DNA of 19,120 nucleotides, from assembly GCA_041862375.1 (NCBI GenBank), contig JBGVTE010000087.1, forward strand, positions 1-19,120. The letters run 5' to 3'. Of the stretch, positions 1-6,843 are shown in pieces. This DNA comes from WVZL01 sp041862375 (GTDB lineage Bacteria > Acidobacteriota > Aminicenantia > Aminicenantales > Aminicenantaceae). Under the pieces are notes generated by a model, which was not told the origin of the DNA, made no database searches, and saw nothing but the letters and a program-made list of their open reading frames with translations. Each line of letters opens with the position of its first letter. Positions within the stretch are counted from its first letter, which is position 1. Both the position numbers and the translations under genes were made by a program.

Positions 1-248
1 GAGAAATTGGAGGAAAGAATGAGATGTTAAAAAGTGTTCAGGAGTTGAACAAAAATTGTTGACTTAATGTCTATAATATATTGATATTAAATAAGTTAGC
101 TTAGTTTTTTGGAGCAAATGTTCAGAAACTGAACATGTAAACTCCTTTTTTACCTTTTCTTAGCTTCCTCTATTATGCTATATTGCTGCATTCAGATGGA
201 ATAATACAAGAAGTTCGGAACCACTCATTAAAGAGGAGAAAAGATTTA
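1..248. other. Intergenic stretch without a convincing gene
   Basis: Apart from the two palindromes I see no gene. The longest readable pieces are the open ends of plus-strand frames that close at base 30 (frame 1) and base 62 (frame 3), either of which might be the tail of a gene entering from outside, and minus-strand mini-ORFs of under 20 codons. A purine-rich AAGAGGAG near 230 on the plus strand resembles a ribosome-binding site but has no start codon after it. No rho-independent terminator follows the PilW-like gene. Confidence 0.5.
35..135. promoter_or_regulatory. Pair of operator-like palindromes TGTTCA-N5-TGAACA
   Basis: Two copies of the same dyad are visible: TGTTCA-GGAGT-TGAACA (about 35-51) and TGTTCA-GAAAC-TGAACA (about 119-135). 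The second extends to perfect 8-base arms (ATGTTCAG/CTGAACAT, 118-136). Their centres are about 84 bases apart, close to eight helical turns, and a TATAAT sits between them at 72-77, though without a good -35 at normal spacing. The layout would suit a dimeric regulator binding both sites on one DNA face. No gene clearly starts downstream inside the window, so the controlled gene is unknown. That this is regulatory is inference. Confidence 0.4.
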
Positions 249-878
249 CTAATCTTCTTTGGATTTGTTTCGAAGCTTCACAACAGTATTGAGAGTCTCT
301 TCAAATAGCCTGCCTATATAAGTTTTTCTCGTTGTCAGAGAAATATCAATATAAGATACAGTAGAAAAATCTGATGTTGAAGAAAACTCCACACCCTCTG
401 AACTCAAGACAAATGAACTAATTCTATTAGCTATAATCCTGCTACTATCAACTCTAGAGCTAACTCCGTCCTTGGCATCCACAATTCTCTCTAATTTATG
501 AGCAAATTGGGGCTTCTGACGATAAATTATGTAGTCAAAATCGTTTTCAATGTCCACTATGAAACCACTACTATTTATAGAGGGAATCTCAAGCACGAGT
601 GAATCTGAAGTAGTGCTGTATACATCCCAGCTCTGAATAATTTGAATTGCTTCTTTTATATCTCTCGAAAGCCACTCGAGCACATATCGCCCGTCGTGAA
701 GTACATCTGCCCTAATACCTCCGTTTATAAGATATCGCTGACCTGTAGAGTAGAGGGTGAGAATGCCAATTAAAATAATTACCCCGATTGCGGTAGCTAC
801 TAAAAACTCAATTAGAGTTATTCCTTTCGGCTTGAATCTTATTTTGCTGAATCTCCGATGATTCTTACAATTTTTCAT
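249..878 (-). CDS. PilW-like minor prepilin (type IV pilus)
   Basis: Predicted minor pilin of 209 residues, inserted in the inner membrane and cleaved by prepilin peptidase. The N-terminus has the class III signal: a basic leader ending in Gly19, then ITLIE with the conserved Glu at mature position +5 (residue 24), then a hydrophobic helix to about residue 42. The rest is a globular domain with no family motif I recognise. Length, position of the signal and pairing with a PilV-like gene five bases upstream fit PilW or GspJ-like tip/initiation pilins. The first mature residue is Ile rather than the usual Phe or Met, which is tolerated in some prepilins. The prepilin assignment is firm; the PilW label is less so. 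Confidence 0.82.
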   Translation of the reverse strand: MKNCKNHRRFSKIRFKPKGITLIEFLVATAIGVIILIGILTLYSTGQRYLINGGIRADVLHDGRYVLEWLSRDIKEAIQIIQSWDVYSTTSDSLVLEIPSINSSGFIVDIENDFDYIIYRQKPQFAHKLERIVDAKDGVSSRVDSSRIIANRISSFVLSSEGVEFSSTSDFSTVSYIDISLTTRKTYIGRLFEETLNTVVKLRNKSKED

Positions 879-883
879 TATCT

Positions 884-1288
884 CTATTTCTTGTTTATTC
901 CTTCTCTACTTACAAAGGTTGCAATTTCTTTACGCATCTGGCTTCCTCTGTAAGTCCAAGTAACACTAACTGTTATTTTTTTGATGTCGCTTCCCACAGA
1001 ATCTTCAATAGCTAATGTTCCTTCGCCATTTTCTAGAAGAGAGAGGTCTTCGTTCGTGAATGAAGTTCCTAAACTCAATATTTCATCAAAAGACATATTA
1101 CGGATGAGTTCTATTTCTTCTTGTATGGAGTGAGTAGCGAGAGCTGCTTGCTTCATTCGTACGAGAGAATTGAAACCATAGACGAAAGCGCCTATGATGG
1201 TTATCAGGACAAAAGCCAAAACTCCGATCGTTATTAAAACCTCAACAAGATAGAAACCATTTTCCTTGACTCTTCGCTTCGCGTTCAT
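884..1288 (-). CDS. PilV-like minor prepilin (type IV pilus)
   Basis: Predicted 134-residue prepilin. A short basic leader ends at Gly11 and is followed by FYLVEVLITIGVLAFV, giving Glu at mature +5 (residue 16) and a hydrophobic stretch to about residue 37. Small size and the pattern of a helix followed by a short beta-rich domain match PilV/GspI-type minor pilins. The start is supported by GGAG five to seven bases upstream of the ATG. It is the first gene of a two-gene unit with the PilW-like gene, five bases apart. Upstream, on the same strand, lie a sigma-70-like and an imperfect sigma-54-like promoter candidate. No major pilin gene is present next to it. Confidence 0.82.
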   Translation of the reverse strand: MNAKRRVKENGFYLVEVLITIGVLAFVLITIIGAFVYGFNSLVRMKQAALATHSIQEEIELIRNMSFDEILSLGTSFTNEDLSLLENGEGTLAIEDSVGSDIKKITVSVTWTYRGSQMRKEIATFVSREGINKK

Positions 1289-1358
1289 CTTTTCTCCAAA
1301 TCAGCTCTTTTCATTTGCTAAAATTCTTAGTACAATATTCTGAACTAGCTTCCTCTGT

Positions 1359-1374
1359 ATCAAAGACTATGCCA
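1359..1374 (-). promoter_or_regulatory. Imperfect sigma-54-like -24/-12 element before the minor pilins
   Basis: On the minus strand the sequence reads TGGCATAGTCTTTGAT, against the consensus TGGCACRNNNNTTGCW. Spacing from GG to the -12 G is correct; the defects are T for C in the -24 box and A for C in the usually conserved GC of the -12 box. A start site about 12 bases further on would give a leader of roughly 60 bases to the PilV-like ATG. An NtrC-type activator is encoded in this window, which makes such a promoter plausible, but the -12 mismatch is serious. Confidence 0.3.
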
Positions 1375-1417
1375 GACTCCTAGAAGGTTCATTCCTGCAC
1401 AGCTATTCAATGTAATA

Positions 1418-1445
1418 AATATATCTCCTTATGAATCTGCGTCAA
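1418..1445 (-). promoter_or_regulatory. Sigma-70-like promoter facing the minor pilins
   Basis: On the minus strand TTGACG (1440-1445) and TATATT (1418-1423) are separated by 16 bases, five of six matches in each box. The implied start near 1411 leaves a leader of about 120 bases before the PilV-like gene, containing the sigma-54-like element. AT-rich intergenic DNA yields such matches by chance fairly often. Confidence 0.4.
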
Positions 1446-1465
1446 TTACCCATCAAGATGAATTC

Positions 1466-1492
1466 TCAGATTAATTTCCTCCTCCAATCTGA
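1466..1492 (-). repeat. Small inverted repeat with a GGAGGAGG loop
   Basis: Perfect 7-base arms (TCAGATT at 1466-1472, AATCTGA at 1486-1492) enclose 13 bases that on the minus strand contain GGAGGAGG, resembling a ribosome-binding site. No significant reading frame follows it (a 16-codon frame only). It lies upstream of the sigma-70-like promoter of the pilin unit, so it could be an operator or chance. Function unknown. Confidence 0.3.
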
Positions 1493-1611
1493 ACATTTTA
1501 AGGGGAGTACTTTTCACCTTAAATGATTAGCTCCTCAATTTCTCTTTTTAGTGAATTTTACTATTGAGGTCATGTTGAATTTTCCCCATAACTGTGATAT
1601 TGGATTATCAA

Positions 1612-3411
1612 ATGAAGGAAGAGAGAAAAAAAACTTACAGTGTTATGTTCGTTATCTTTCTTTTTTTCCTCTGTTTTTCTCTTTTCGTCAATATTCCCGC
1701 TCTTCAAAAGAATTTTCTATTTGCCGATGAAGCTATTTACCATGCCATAACCCAGAGTCTTGCTCAGGACGGCGATCTGGAATACACAAAAAAGGATCTC
1801 TATCGCTATTTTCAGAGCTTTTCTTCAGGTCCCCTGGGAATTTTTTTGAAAAAGGGGAAAGATGATAAAATCTTTTTTGCTAAATCCTTTGCCTACCCTC
1901 TCTTTGCTGCTCCTTTCGTAAAAGTCTTTGGCTCTAATGGCTTCTTTGTCTTCCATTCGCTCCTTCTGTTACTACTTCTTCTAATGGGATTTAGATTTGT
2001 ATCCTTATGGGAGAGACCGTCGCTTTCTCTTGTCTCTATCCTGACTTTTCTTTTTGCTTCTGTAGCAGTAGCGTATTTTATCTGGATATCGCCAGATTTT
2101 TTCAACCTTTTCCTTGTTTTTTGTGTCCTTTTTTTATGGCTCTTTAAGCTGAGATATGAGGAAAAAATTCATGAAGAAAAAAATAATAATAAATTCAAGC
2201 GTTTTCTTCTATCCGATTGGACAGATTACCTCGCCTGTGCCTTAGTAGGAATTGCCGTTTTTTCAAAACCTCCCAATGTTGTTCTTATGGGGCCTTTAGT
2301 TTTATCCGCTTTAGCTAAAAAAAAGTTTTTAAAAACAGCTCTCATGATTCTCACTTTTCTTCTCATTTCGAGTCTCTTTTGGGGAACAAACTATTTGGTA
2401 ACCGGCGATTGGAATTACATGGGGGGGGAACGGAAAACTTTTATGTATCATTACCCATATGAAAAAGAAATTGCCACATTTGACATCTATGGCTACGAGA
2501 TGACATCAGAAGGATACGGCAAAAAGCACTTATTCCCGCCAAAGGTTTTTATCTATAATATTTTTTATTACTTCTGTGGAAGGTTTACAGGTATTACATG
2601 GTACTTTTTTCCTGCATTTTTCTTCCTTATTCTTTTCTTTTTTGAAAAAAAACGGATTTACCAATGGTTCATTCTGGCTGCACTTGCAGGGGAAATCCTG
2701 ATCTATATAATACTTATGCCCGATAATTATGCTGGTGGAGGAGGAGCATTAGCAAACAGGTACTTCCTAAACATATACCCCCTGTTTTTCTTCCTCCCAC
2801 GCCAAAAAATGAGCTTCAAAAAGATTGGCCTGTGTTGGATAATTGCTTCTCTTTTCATCTCCCAGATTCTCATCAATTCCATTCTTTATTCACACTTTCC
2901 TGCAACACATGCAAAAAAATTCCCCTTTAAAATACTCCCGGTGGAAATGACACTTATAAACAATATTCCCACAAACACAAATCCTAAAGCCTTTAGGCAA
3001 GAAGTGGGAACTCCACCCAACATCGGCTGGCTTCATTTCCTGGATGACAACTTTCATCCCAGAGAAGAACCAAACGGATTCTGGACTAGAGGCCAGCATA
3101 CAGCCGAAATGATCCTCAAAACGTACTATCCTGTGGAAAAACTTGTCTTTCATCTTCTCAACAATCCACGAATAAGAAATGAGATAATAGTAAAAGTTGG
3201 AAGAGAAAAGAAAAAAATAATACTCGGAAGACACCAGAGAGGAACTCTTGAATTCATACCAGGAAATGGCTTTCAGATGAAAGCTGCGCATCTCTATAGA
3301 ATAAAAATCAAATCCTCTAAAGGCTCTATTCCCTACTTTGAAAACGAAAAAAGGGAAGAAAAAAGATTCTTAGGTGTCTTTTTCGAGCTTGAGATTAGTC
3401 CCAAGCAATAA
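1612..3411 (+). CDS. GT-C type integral membrane glycosyltransferase (ArnT/PMT-like)
   Basis: A polytopic membrane protein of about 599 residues. The first helix (about residues 11-30) is followed by an extracytoplasmic loop beginning with the acidic pair Asp39-Glu40 (FADEAIYH), the usual catalytic position in GT-C enzymes that use polyprenyl-phosphate sugars. Many further helices follow to about residue 430, then a soluble C-terminal domain of about 170 residues. Substrate and acceptor cannot be read from the sequence. I place the start at ATG 1612; an in-frame GTG at 1594 would add six residues, but neither has a good ribosome-binding site and a weak promoter would begin transcription near 1599. 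The gene contains a run of eight G (2421-2428) at residues Met270-Gly-Gly-Glu273. It overlaps the following asnB by one base (TAATG), indicating translational coupling. Family placement is by topology and the DE motif only. Confidence 0.65.
   Translation: MKEERKKTYSVMFVIFLFFLCFSLFVNIPALQKNFLFADEAIYHAITQSLAQDGDLEYTKKDLYRYFQSFSSGPLGIFLKKGKDDKIFFAKSFAYPLFAAPFVKVFGSNGFFVFHSLLLLLLLLMGFRFVSLWERPSLSLVSILTFLFASVAVAYFIWISPDFFNLFLVFCVLFLWLFKLRYEEKIHEEKNNNKFKRFLLSDWTDYLACALVGIAVFSKPPNVVLMGPLVLSALAKKKFLKTALMILTFLLISSLFWGTNYLVTGDWNYMGGERKTFMYHYPYEKEIATFDIYGYEMTSEGYGKKHLFPPKVFIYNIFYYFCGRFTGITWYFFPAFFFLILFFFEKKRIYQWFILAALAGEILIYIILMPDNYAGGGGALANRYFLNIYPLFFFLPRQKMSFKKIGLCWIIASLFISQILINSILYSHFPATHAKKFPFKILPVEMTLINNIPTNTNPKAFRQEVGTPPNIGWLHFLDDNFHPREEPNGFWTRGQHTAEMILKTYYPVEKLVFHLLNNPRIRNEIIVKVGREKKKIILGRHQRGTLEFIPGNGFQMKAAHLYRIKIKSSKGSIPYFENEKREEKRFLGVFFELEISPKQ
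2421..2428 (+). repeat. Poly-G tract (8 G) inside the glycosyltransferase gene
   Basis: Eight consecutive G in otherwise AT-rich coding sequence encode part of Met-Gly-Gly-Glu. Loss of one G would put a TGA in frame at 2501-2503; gain of one would put a TGA in frame at 2460-2462. Either would truncate the enzyme to roughly its first 280-300 residues. Such tracts in surface-glycan genes are classical slipped-strand phase-variation sites in other bacteria; eight is at the short end. Confidence 0.6.
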
Positions 3412-5309
3412 TGTGCGGTATATGTGGAATTGTAAAACCAGAAAAGGCATGGCCTGTCTCCTCATCTCTTATCTCATCCATGTGCCAAACTATAATTCAC
3501 CGCGGTCCTGATGATGAAGGGATCTTTGTCGATAAAAATATTGCTCTCGGTACACGTCGTCTGAGTATCATTGACCTTGAGGGAGGACATCAACCATTAG
3601 CCAATGAAGACAGCTCGATCTGGGTGGCTCATAATGGTGAAGTCTATAACTTCCCTTGCCTCAGAAAAGAGCTCCAATCCCTCGGTCATTCATTCACTAC
3701 AAGAACTGATACCGAAACCATTGTCCATTCTTATGAAGAGTGGGGTGAAGATTTTATCCAGAAACTCAGAGGCATGTATGCTTTTGCCCTCTGGGATGGC
3801 CCCCGAGAAAAACTCCTTTTAGTCCGTGACAGGATTGGCATAAAGCCTCTTTACTTCACACTTCTTGAGGATAACACTTTGGTTTTTGGCTCTGAACTGA
3901 AAGCTATCATTGCCAATCCATCAGTAAAACGTTCCATAGAACCACAAGCTCTCGACCTTTACTTGACTCTCGAATACATACCTGCTCCTTACTCCATATT
4001 TAAGGGCATCTACAAACTTCCAGCAGGCTCCTTTCTCATCTACAAAAAAGGCGTGATAGAGATAAAAAAATACTGGGATATTGAAGTCCCTGAAGCACAA
4101 TTTGAAAAAATTTCAAGAAAAACTCTCATCTCTCTCATGGATAAACTGTATTACCTCCTAAAAGAATCTGTGAAACTACGATTGATAAGCGATGTTCCCT
4201 TAGGAACTTTTTTAAGCGGAGGAATTGATTCCTCAACAATAGTTGGTCTCATGAGAGAATTGGAAGTCTCACCACTCAAAACATTCTCTATAGGTTTTGA
4301 AGACTCATCATACAATGAACTAAAATTCGCCCGCCGCATAGCTCAAAGATTTGAAACCGACCACCAAGAGCATATCTTATATCCTAAAACTCTGGAACTC
4401 ACAGAAAAACTGATATGTCATCTGGATGAGCCCTTCGGAGATTTTTCCATCTTTCCCACATATCTCGTTTCCAAAGTAGCTCGCTCTGAAGTCAAAGTTA
4501 TTCTTTCTGGAGATGGTGGAGATGAGCTTTTTGGCGGTTATGAACACTACCAAGCTCAAAAAATATCTCAGTTCATCCCATCTTCTCTCTCTTTTAGACG
4601 ATTTGGCTCTCTAGTTTCAAAGCTCCCTCCCTCTGCAAAGAAAAAAGGCCTTTGGAACAAACTTCGTCGGTATATCCAGGGATTTGAGTATAATCCAGCA
4701 CTTAGACATTTTCGCTGGATGATGTTCCTCTCCTTGAAAGCTAAAAAAGCCTTGTATTCAGAAGCTTTAATTGAGGATTTAGCAGGAATTAAAGAGATAT
4801 ACGAGACTGAACCTTTTGGTCAAATCTATGAAAACCTTAAGCGCTTTGATCCTATAAGCGGAGAACTTTACCTTGATATGAAAACATACCTTCCTGATGA
4901 CATCCTCGTCAAGGTAGACAGGATGAGCATGGCAACATCACTTGAGACAAGAGTTCCTCTTTTAGACCACAAGATTGCCGAATTTATATTTCAACTTCCC
5001 GGAAATCTTAAACTCAACCATCTCACTACGAAATGGATTTTTAAAAAAACTATGGAGCGGCTACTCCCTCGGGAAAACATATACCGGAGCAAAGAAGGTT
5101 TCAGCATTCCTATTAAACTCTGGTTGAGAAAAGAACTGAAAGATCTCATGTTTGATTCTCTCAATGAGAGAAGGATAAAGGAAGAAGGCCTGTTTAATTT
5201 TGACGCTATAAAGAAAATGATGGAAGCTCATCTTAAGGGAAGAGAAAATTACAGCCATCAGCTTTGGTCCTTGCTTGTCTTTGAAATCTGGAAGGAAAAT
5301 TACTTATAG
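3411..5309 (+). CDS. asnB: Asparagine synthase (glutamine-hydrolysing) family amidotransferase
   Basis: A 632-residue protein with complete AsnB architecture. It starts MCGICGIV, so Cys2 is the glutaminase nucleophile after Met removal; RGPDDEG and the AHNGEVYN segment belong to the class II glutamine amidotransferase domain (about residues 1-215). The synthetase half carries the ATP-pyrophosphatase P-loop SGGIDSS at residues 269-275 and the downstream SGDGGDELFGGY segment. It would transfer glutamine-derived ammonia to an adenylated carboxylate, aspartate in the standard enzyme. Its ATG overlaps the glycosyltransferase stop by one base, and AsnB paralogues next to glycosyltransferases often act in polysaccharide biosynthesis, so a glycan or peptide carboxylate is an alternative substrate. 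The 3' end overlaps convergent tilS by six bases. The family is certain, the substrate is not. Confidence 0.93.
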   Translation: MCGICGIVKPEKAWPVSSSLISSMCQTIIHRGPDDEGIFVDKNIALGTRRLSIIDLEGGHQPLANEDSSIWVAHNGEVYNFPCLRKELQSLGHSFTTRTDTETIVHSYEEWGEDFIQKLRGMYAFALWDGPREKLLLVRDRIGIKPLYFTLLEDNTLVFGSELKAIIANPSVKRSIEPQALDLYLTLEYIPAPYSIFKGIYKLPAGSFLIYKKGVIEIKKYWDIEVPEAQFEKISRKTLISLMDKLYYLLKESVKLRLISDVPLGTFLSGGIDSSTIVGLMRELEVSPLKTFSIGFEDSSYNELKFARRIAQRFETDHQEHILYPKTLELTEKLICHLDEPFGDFSIFPTYLVSKVARSEVKVILSGDGGDELFGGYEHYQAQKISQFIPSSLSFRRFGSLVSKLPPSAKKKGLWNKLRRYIQGFEYNPALRHFRWMMFLSLKAKKALYSEALIEDLAGIKEIYETEPFGQIYENLKRFDPISGELYLDMKTYLPDDILVKVDRMSMATSLETRVPLLDHKIAEFIFQLPGNLKLNHLTTKWIFKKTMERLLPRENIYRSKEGFSIPIKLWLRKELKDLMFDSLNERRIKEEGLFNFDAIKKMMEAHLKGRENYSHQLWSLLVFEIWKENYL

Positions 5310-6671
5310 CCTCTGAATCAGAAAAATCACTTCTGATTTCCTCTCAACCTTGAACTTTTCAGAAACAGGAAGGCCCAGAACCCATACAATATCTTTCCCG
5401 GTGAGAAAAACTGGCTTTTTCTCCCTCTCAAATAAGGGAATTCCTTTTGCCCTCATTATTTCTTTTAGCTTTTTTTTCCCTGGTGCTCCCAAAGGCTGGT
5501 ATTTATCTCCATCCTGCCGGTTTCTGACTCGCAGTGGAAATGTGAGTTTTTTCAAGTTCAAATAAGCTCGGTTTTGATCATTGAAACATAAAGGAGTATG
5601 AGTGTCTTTTCTTATTTTTCTTCCTTCAAAAATAAGACCCAGTTCTTTAATCTCAAGCCTGCCCTCACCACTCCACATGTGCTCATACTTTATTTCAGGA
5701 GGAGATTCCTCCTTCAAAAAAACATGGTTTTTCTCTCTCTTTAAAACCAGGCCTTTTCGGAAGTAGTACTCTTTTCCTTCTCCAAGCTCTGCTAAAGATT
5801 CAACATCAGAAAAGGATACTCCCCGGAGGTCTCCTTTTATCTCCAGAATGAAATTCCTAATTACTCGTCTCCTCAAAGCCAGAGGAAGAGAGGAAATAAA
5901 TTTCATGTTGAGAAGAAATGTGTCACTTTTCTTAAAAAACGCTTTCTTCGCCTCCTCCTTTCCTATTTTTTCTAAGAGGTCGTCTTCTTCGCGGAGTATG
6001 GAAGCGAGATGGCTTAAGTGGTGAATAATCTTGGGTTCAAACTTCTTTTGAACAAAGGGAATGAACTCCAGTCTTATTCTGTTCCTTAAAAAGCGACGGT
6101 CAAAATTGCTCTCGTCAATCCTGTATGAAAGGTTTTGCTCTGAAAGATAGGCTTCAATTTCTTCTCTTTCTATTTGGAGGAGCGGTCTGATTATAATTCC
6201 CTCTACCGCAGGATAAATTCCTCCTAATCCCCGAGCTCCGCTTCCTCTCAAGAGCCGCATTAAAAAGGTTTCAGCCTGGTCAGTCATAGTATGCCCTGTT
6301 GCAATCTTTGAAGCACTGCAATCTGTAGCGGTCTTAAATAAAAATTCATACCTCAATCTTCTTCCTGCTTCCTCCAAGTTCAATGATTCTCTCCTGGCAT
6401 AAGAACGGACATTTTCCCTGCCAACAAAAAGAGGAAGCGAATGCTTTTTAGCAACACATCTAACAAACTGTTCATCTTCAGCAGCTCTCTTACGGAGCTC
6501 ATGATTGAAGTGAGCCAGGAAAAGCTCAATCTCCCACTGCTCTCTTAGTTCTAGAAGCACAGCAAGCATGCCAGAAGAGTCAACTCCACCTGAATAGGCA
6601 ATGAGTACCCTGTCCCCTTTATCGAGAAGATTGTATTTTTTTATAGTCTTATTGACTTTTTCTTTAATCAT
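5304..6671 (-). CDS. tilS: tRNA(Ile)-lysidine synthase
   Basis: TilS attaches lysine to C34 of the CAU-anticodon isoleucine tRNA using ATP, changing its reading from AUG to AUA and its charging from Met to Ile. The N-type ATP-pyrophosphatase motif SGGVDSS lies at residues 27-33, followed by the HFNHELR and GHTMTDQAET segments typical of the catalytic domain. The C-terminal substrate-binding domain is recognisable by RNRQDGDKYQPLG. The length of 455 residues is normal. The start has no strong ribosome-binding site, but the N-terminal distance to the P-loop is right. A tRNA gene with a CAT anticodon lies about 100 bases upstream on the same strand with no terminator visible between them, so co-transcription is likely. 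Its stop overlaps the convergent asnB stop. Confidence 0.95.
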   Translation of the reverse strand: MIKEKVNKTIKKYNLLDKGDRVLIAYSGGVDSSGMLAVLLELREQWEIELFLAHFNHELRKRAAEDEQFVRCVAKKHSLPLFVGRENVRSYARRESLNLEEAGRRLRYEFLFKTATDCSASKIATGHTMTDQAETFLMRLLRGSGARGLGGIYPAVEGIIIRPLLQIEREEIEAYLSEQNLSYRIDESNFDRRFLRNRIRLEFIPFVQKKFEPKIIHHLSHLASILREEDDLLEKIGKEEAKKAFFKKSDTFLLNMKFISSLPLALRRRVIRNFILEIKGDLRGVSFSDVESLAELGEGKEYYFRKGLVLKREKNHVFLKEESPPEIKYEHMWSGEGRLEIKELGLIFEGRKIRKDTHTPLCFNDQNRAYLNLKKLTFPLRVRNRQDGDKYQPLGAPGKKKLKEIMRAKGIPLFEREKKPVFLTGKDIVWVLGLPVSEKFKVERKSEVIFLIQRL

Positions 6672-6769
6672 TGTGGTCAGCTTACTTCTTTTTTCCTATT
6701 TACCCTGTATCCAGTTTTTCAAAGAGGATTCTTAAACTCTATTACCTAATCCCTGAAAATAAGTGGATG

Positions 6770-6843
6770 TGGCGGTGGAGGGATTCGAACCCCCGACACT
6801 GCGGATATGAGCCGCATGCTCTAACCTCCTGAGCTACACCGCC
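6770..6843 (-). tRNA. tRNA with CAT anticodon, probably elongator tRNA-Met
   Basis: A full cloverleaf of 74 bases reads on the minus strand: acceptor GGCGGTG/CACCGCC, D arm GCTC/GAGC, anticodon arm TGCGG-CTCATAT-CCGCA, a five-base variable loop, T arm GGGGG-TTCGAAT-CCCTC with one G-T pair, and discriminator A73. CCA is not encoded; the next bases are CAT. The anticodon CAT fits elongator Met, initiator Met or the TilS substrate tRNA-Ile2. The acceptor stem pairs at its first position, against initiator, and its GGCGGTG acceptor resembles Bacillus-type elongator Met, so I favour elongator Met. The adjacency to tilS keeps Ile2 open. Confidence 0.9.

Larger units (their letters stand above)
1289..1611. 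other. Divergent intergenic region between minor pilins and glycosyltransferase
   Basis: This gap of about 320 bases holds the promoter candidates and inverted repeat listed separately. Facing the glycosyltransferase there is only a weak candidate, TTGAGG (1564-1569), 17 bases, CATAAC (1587-1592), four of six matches in each box. No gene remnant longer than about 16 codons is readable on the minus strand. The hexamer GTTCAG/CTGAAC, core of the 35-135 palindromes, recurs at 1340-1345 and 1489-1494. Confidence 0.5.

Noticed and set aside
1..62. Possible 3' end of an upstream plus-strand gene (frames closing at base 30 or 62)
   Set aside because: Too short to tell coding from chance, and two frames compete.
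72..77. Sigma-70 promoter centred on TATAAT
   Set aside because: No acceptable -35 at 16-18 bases; TTGAAC lies 21 bases upstream.
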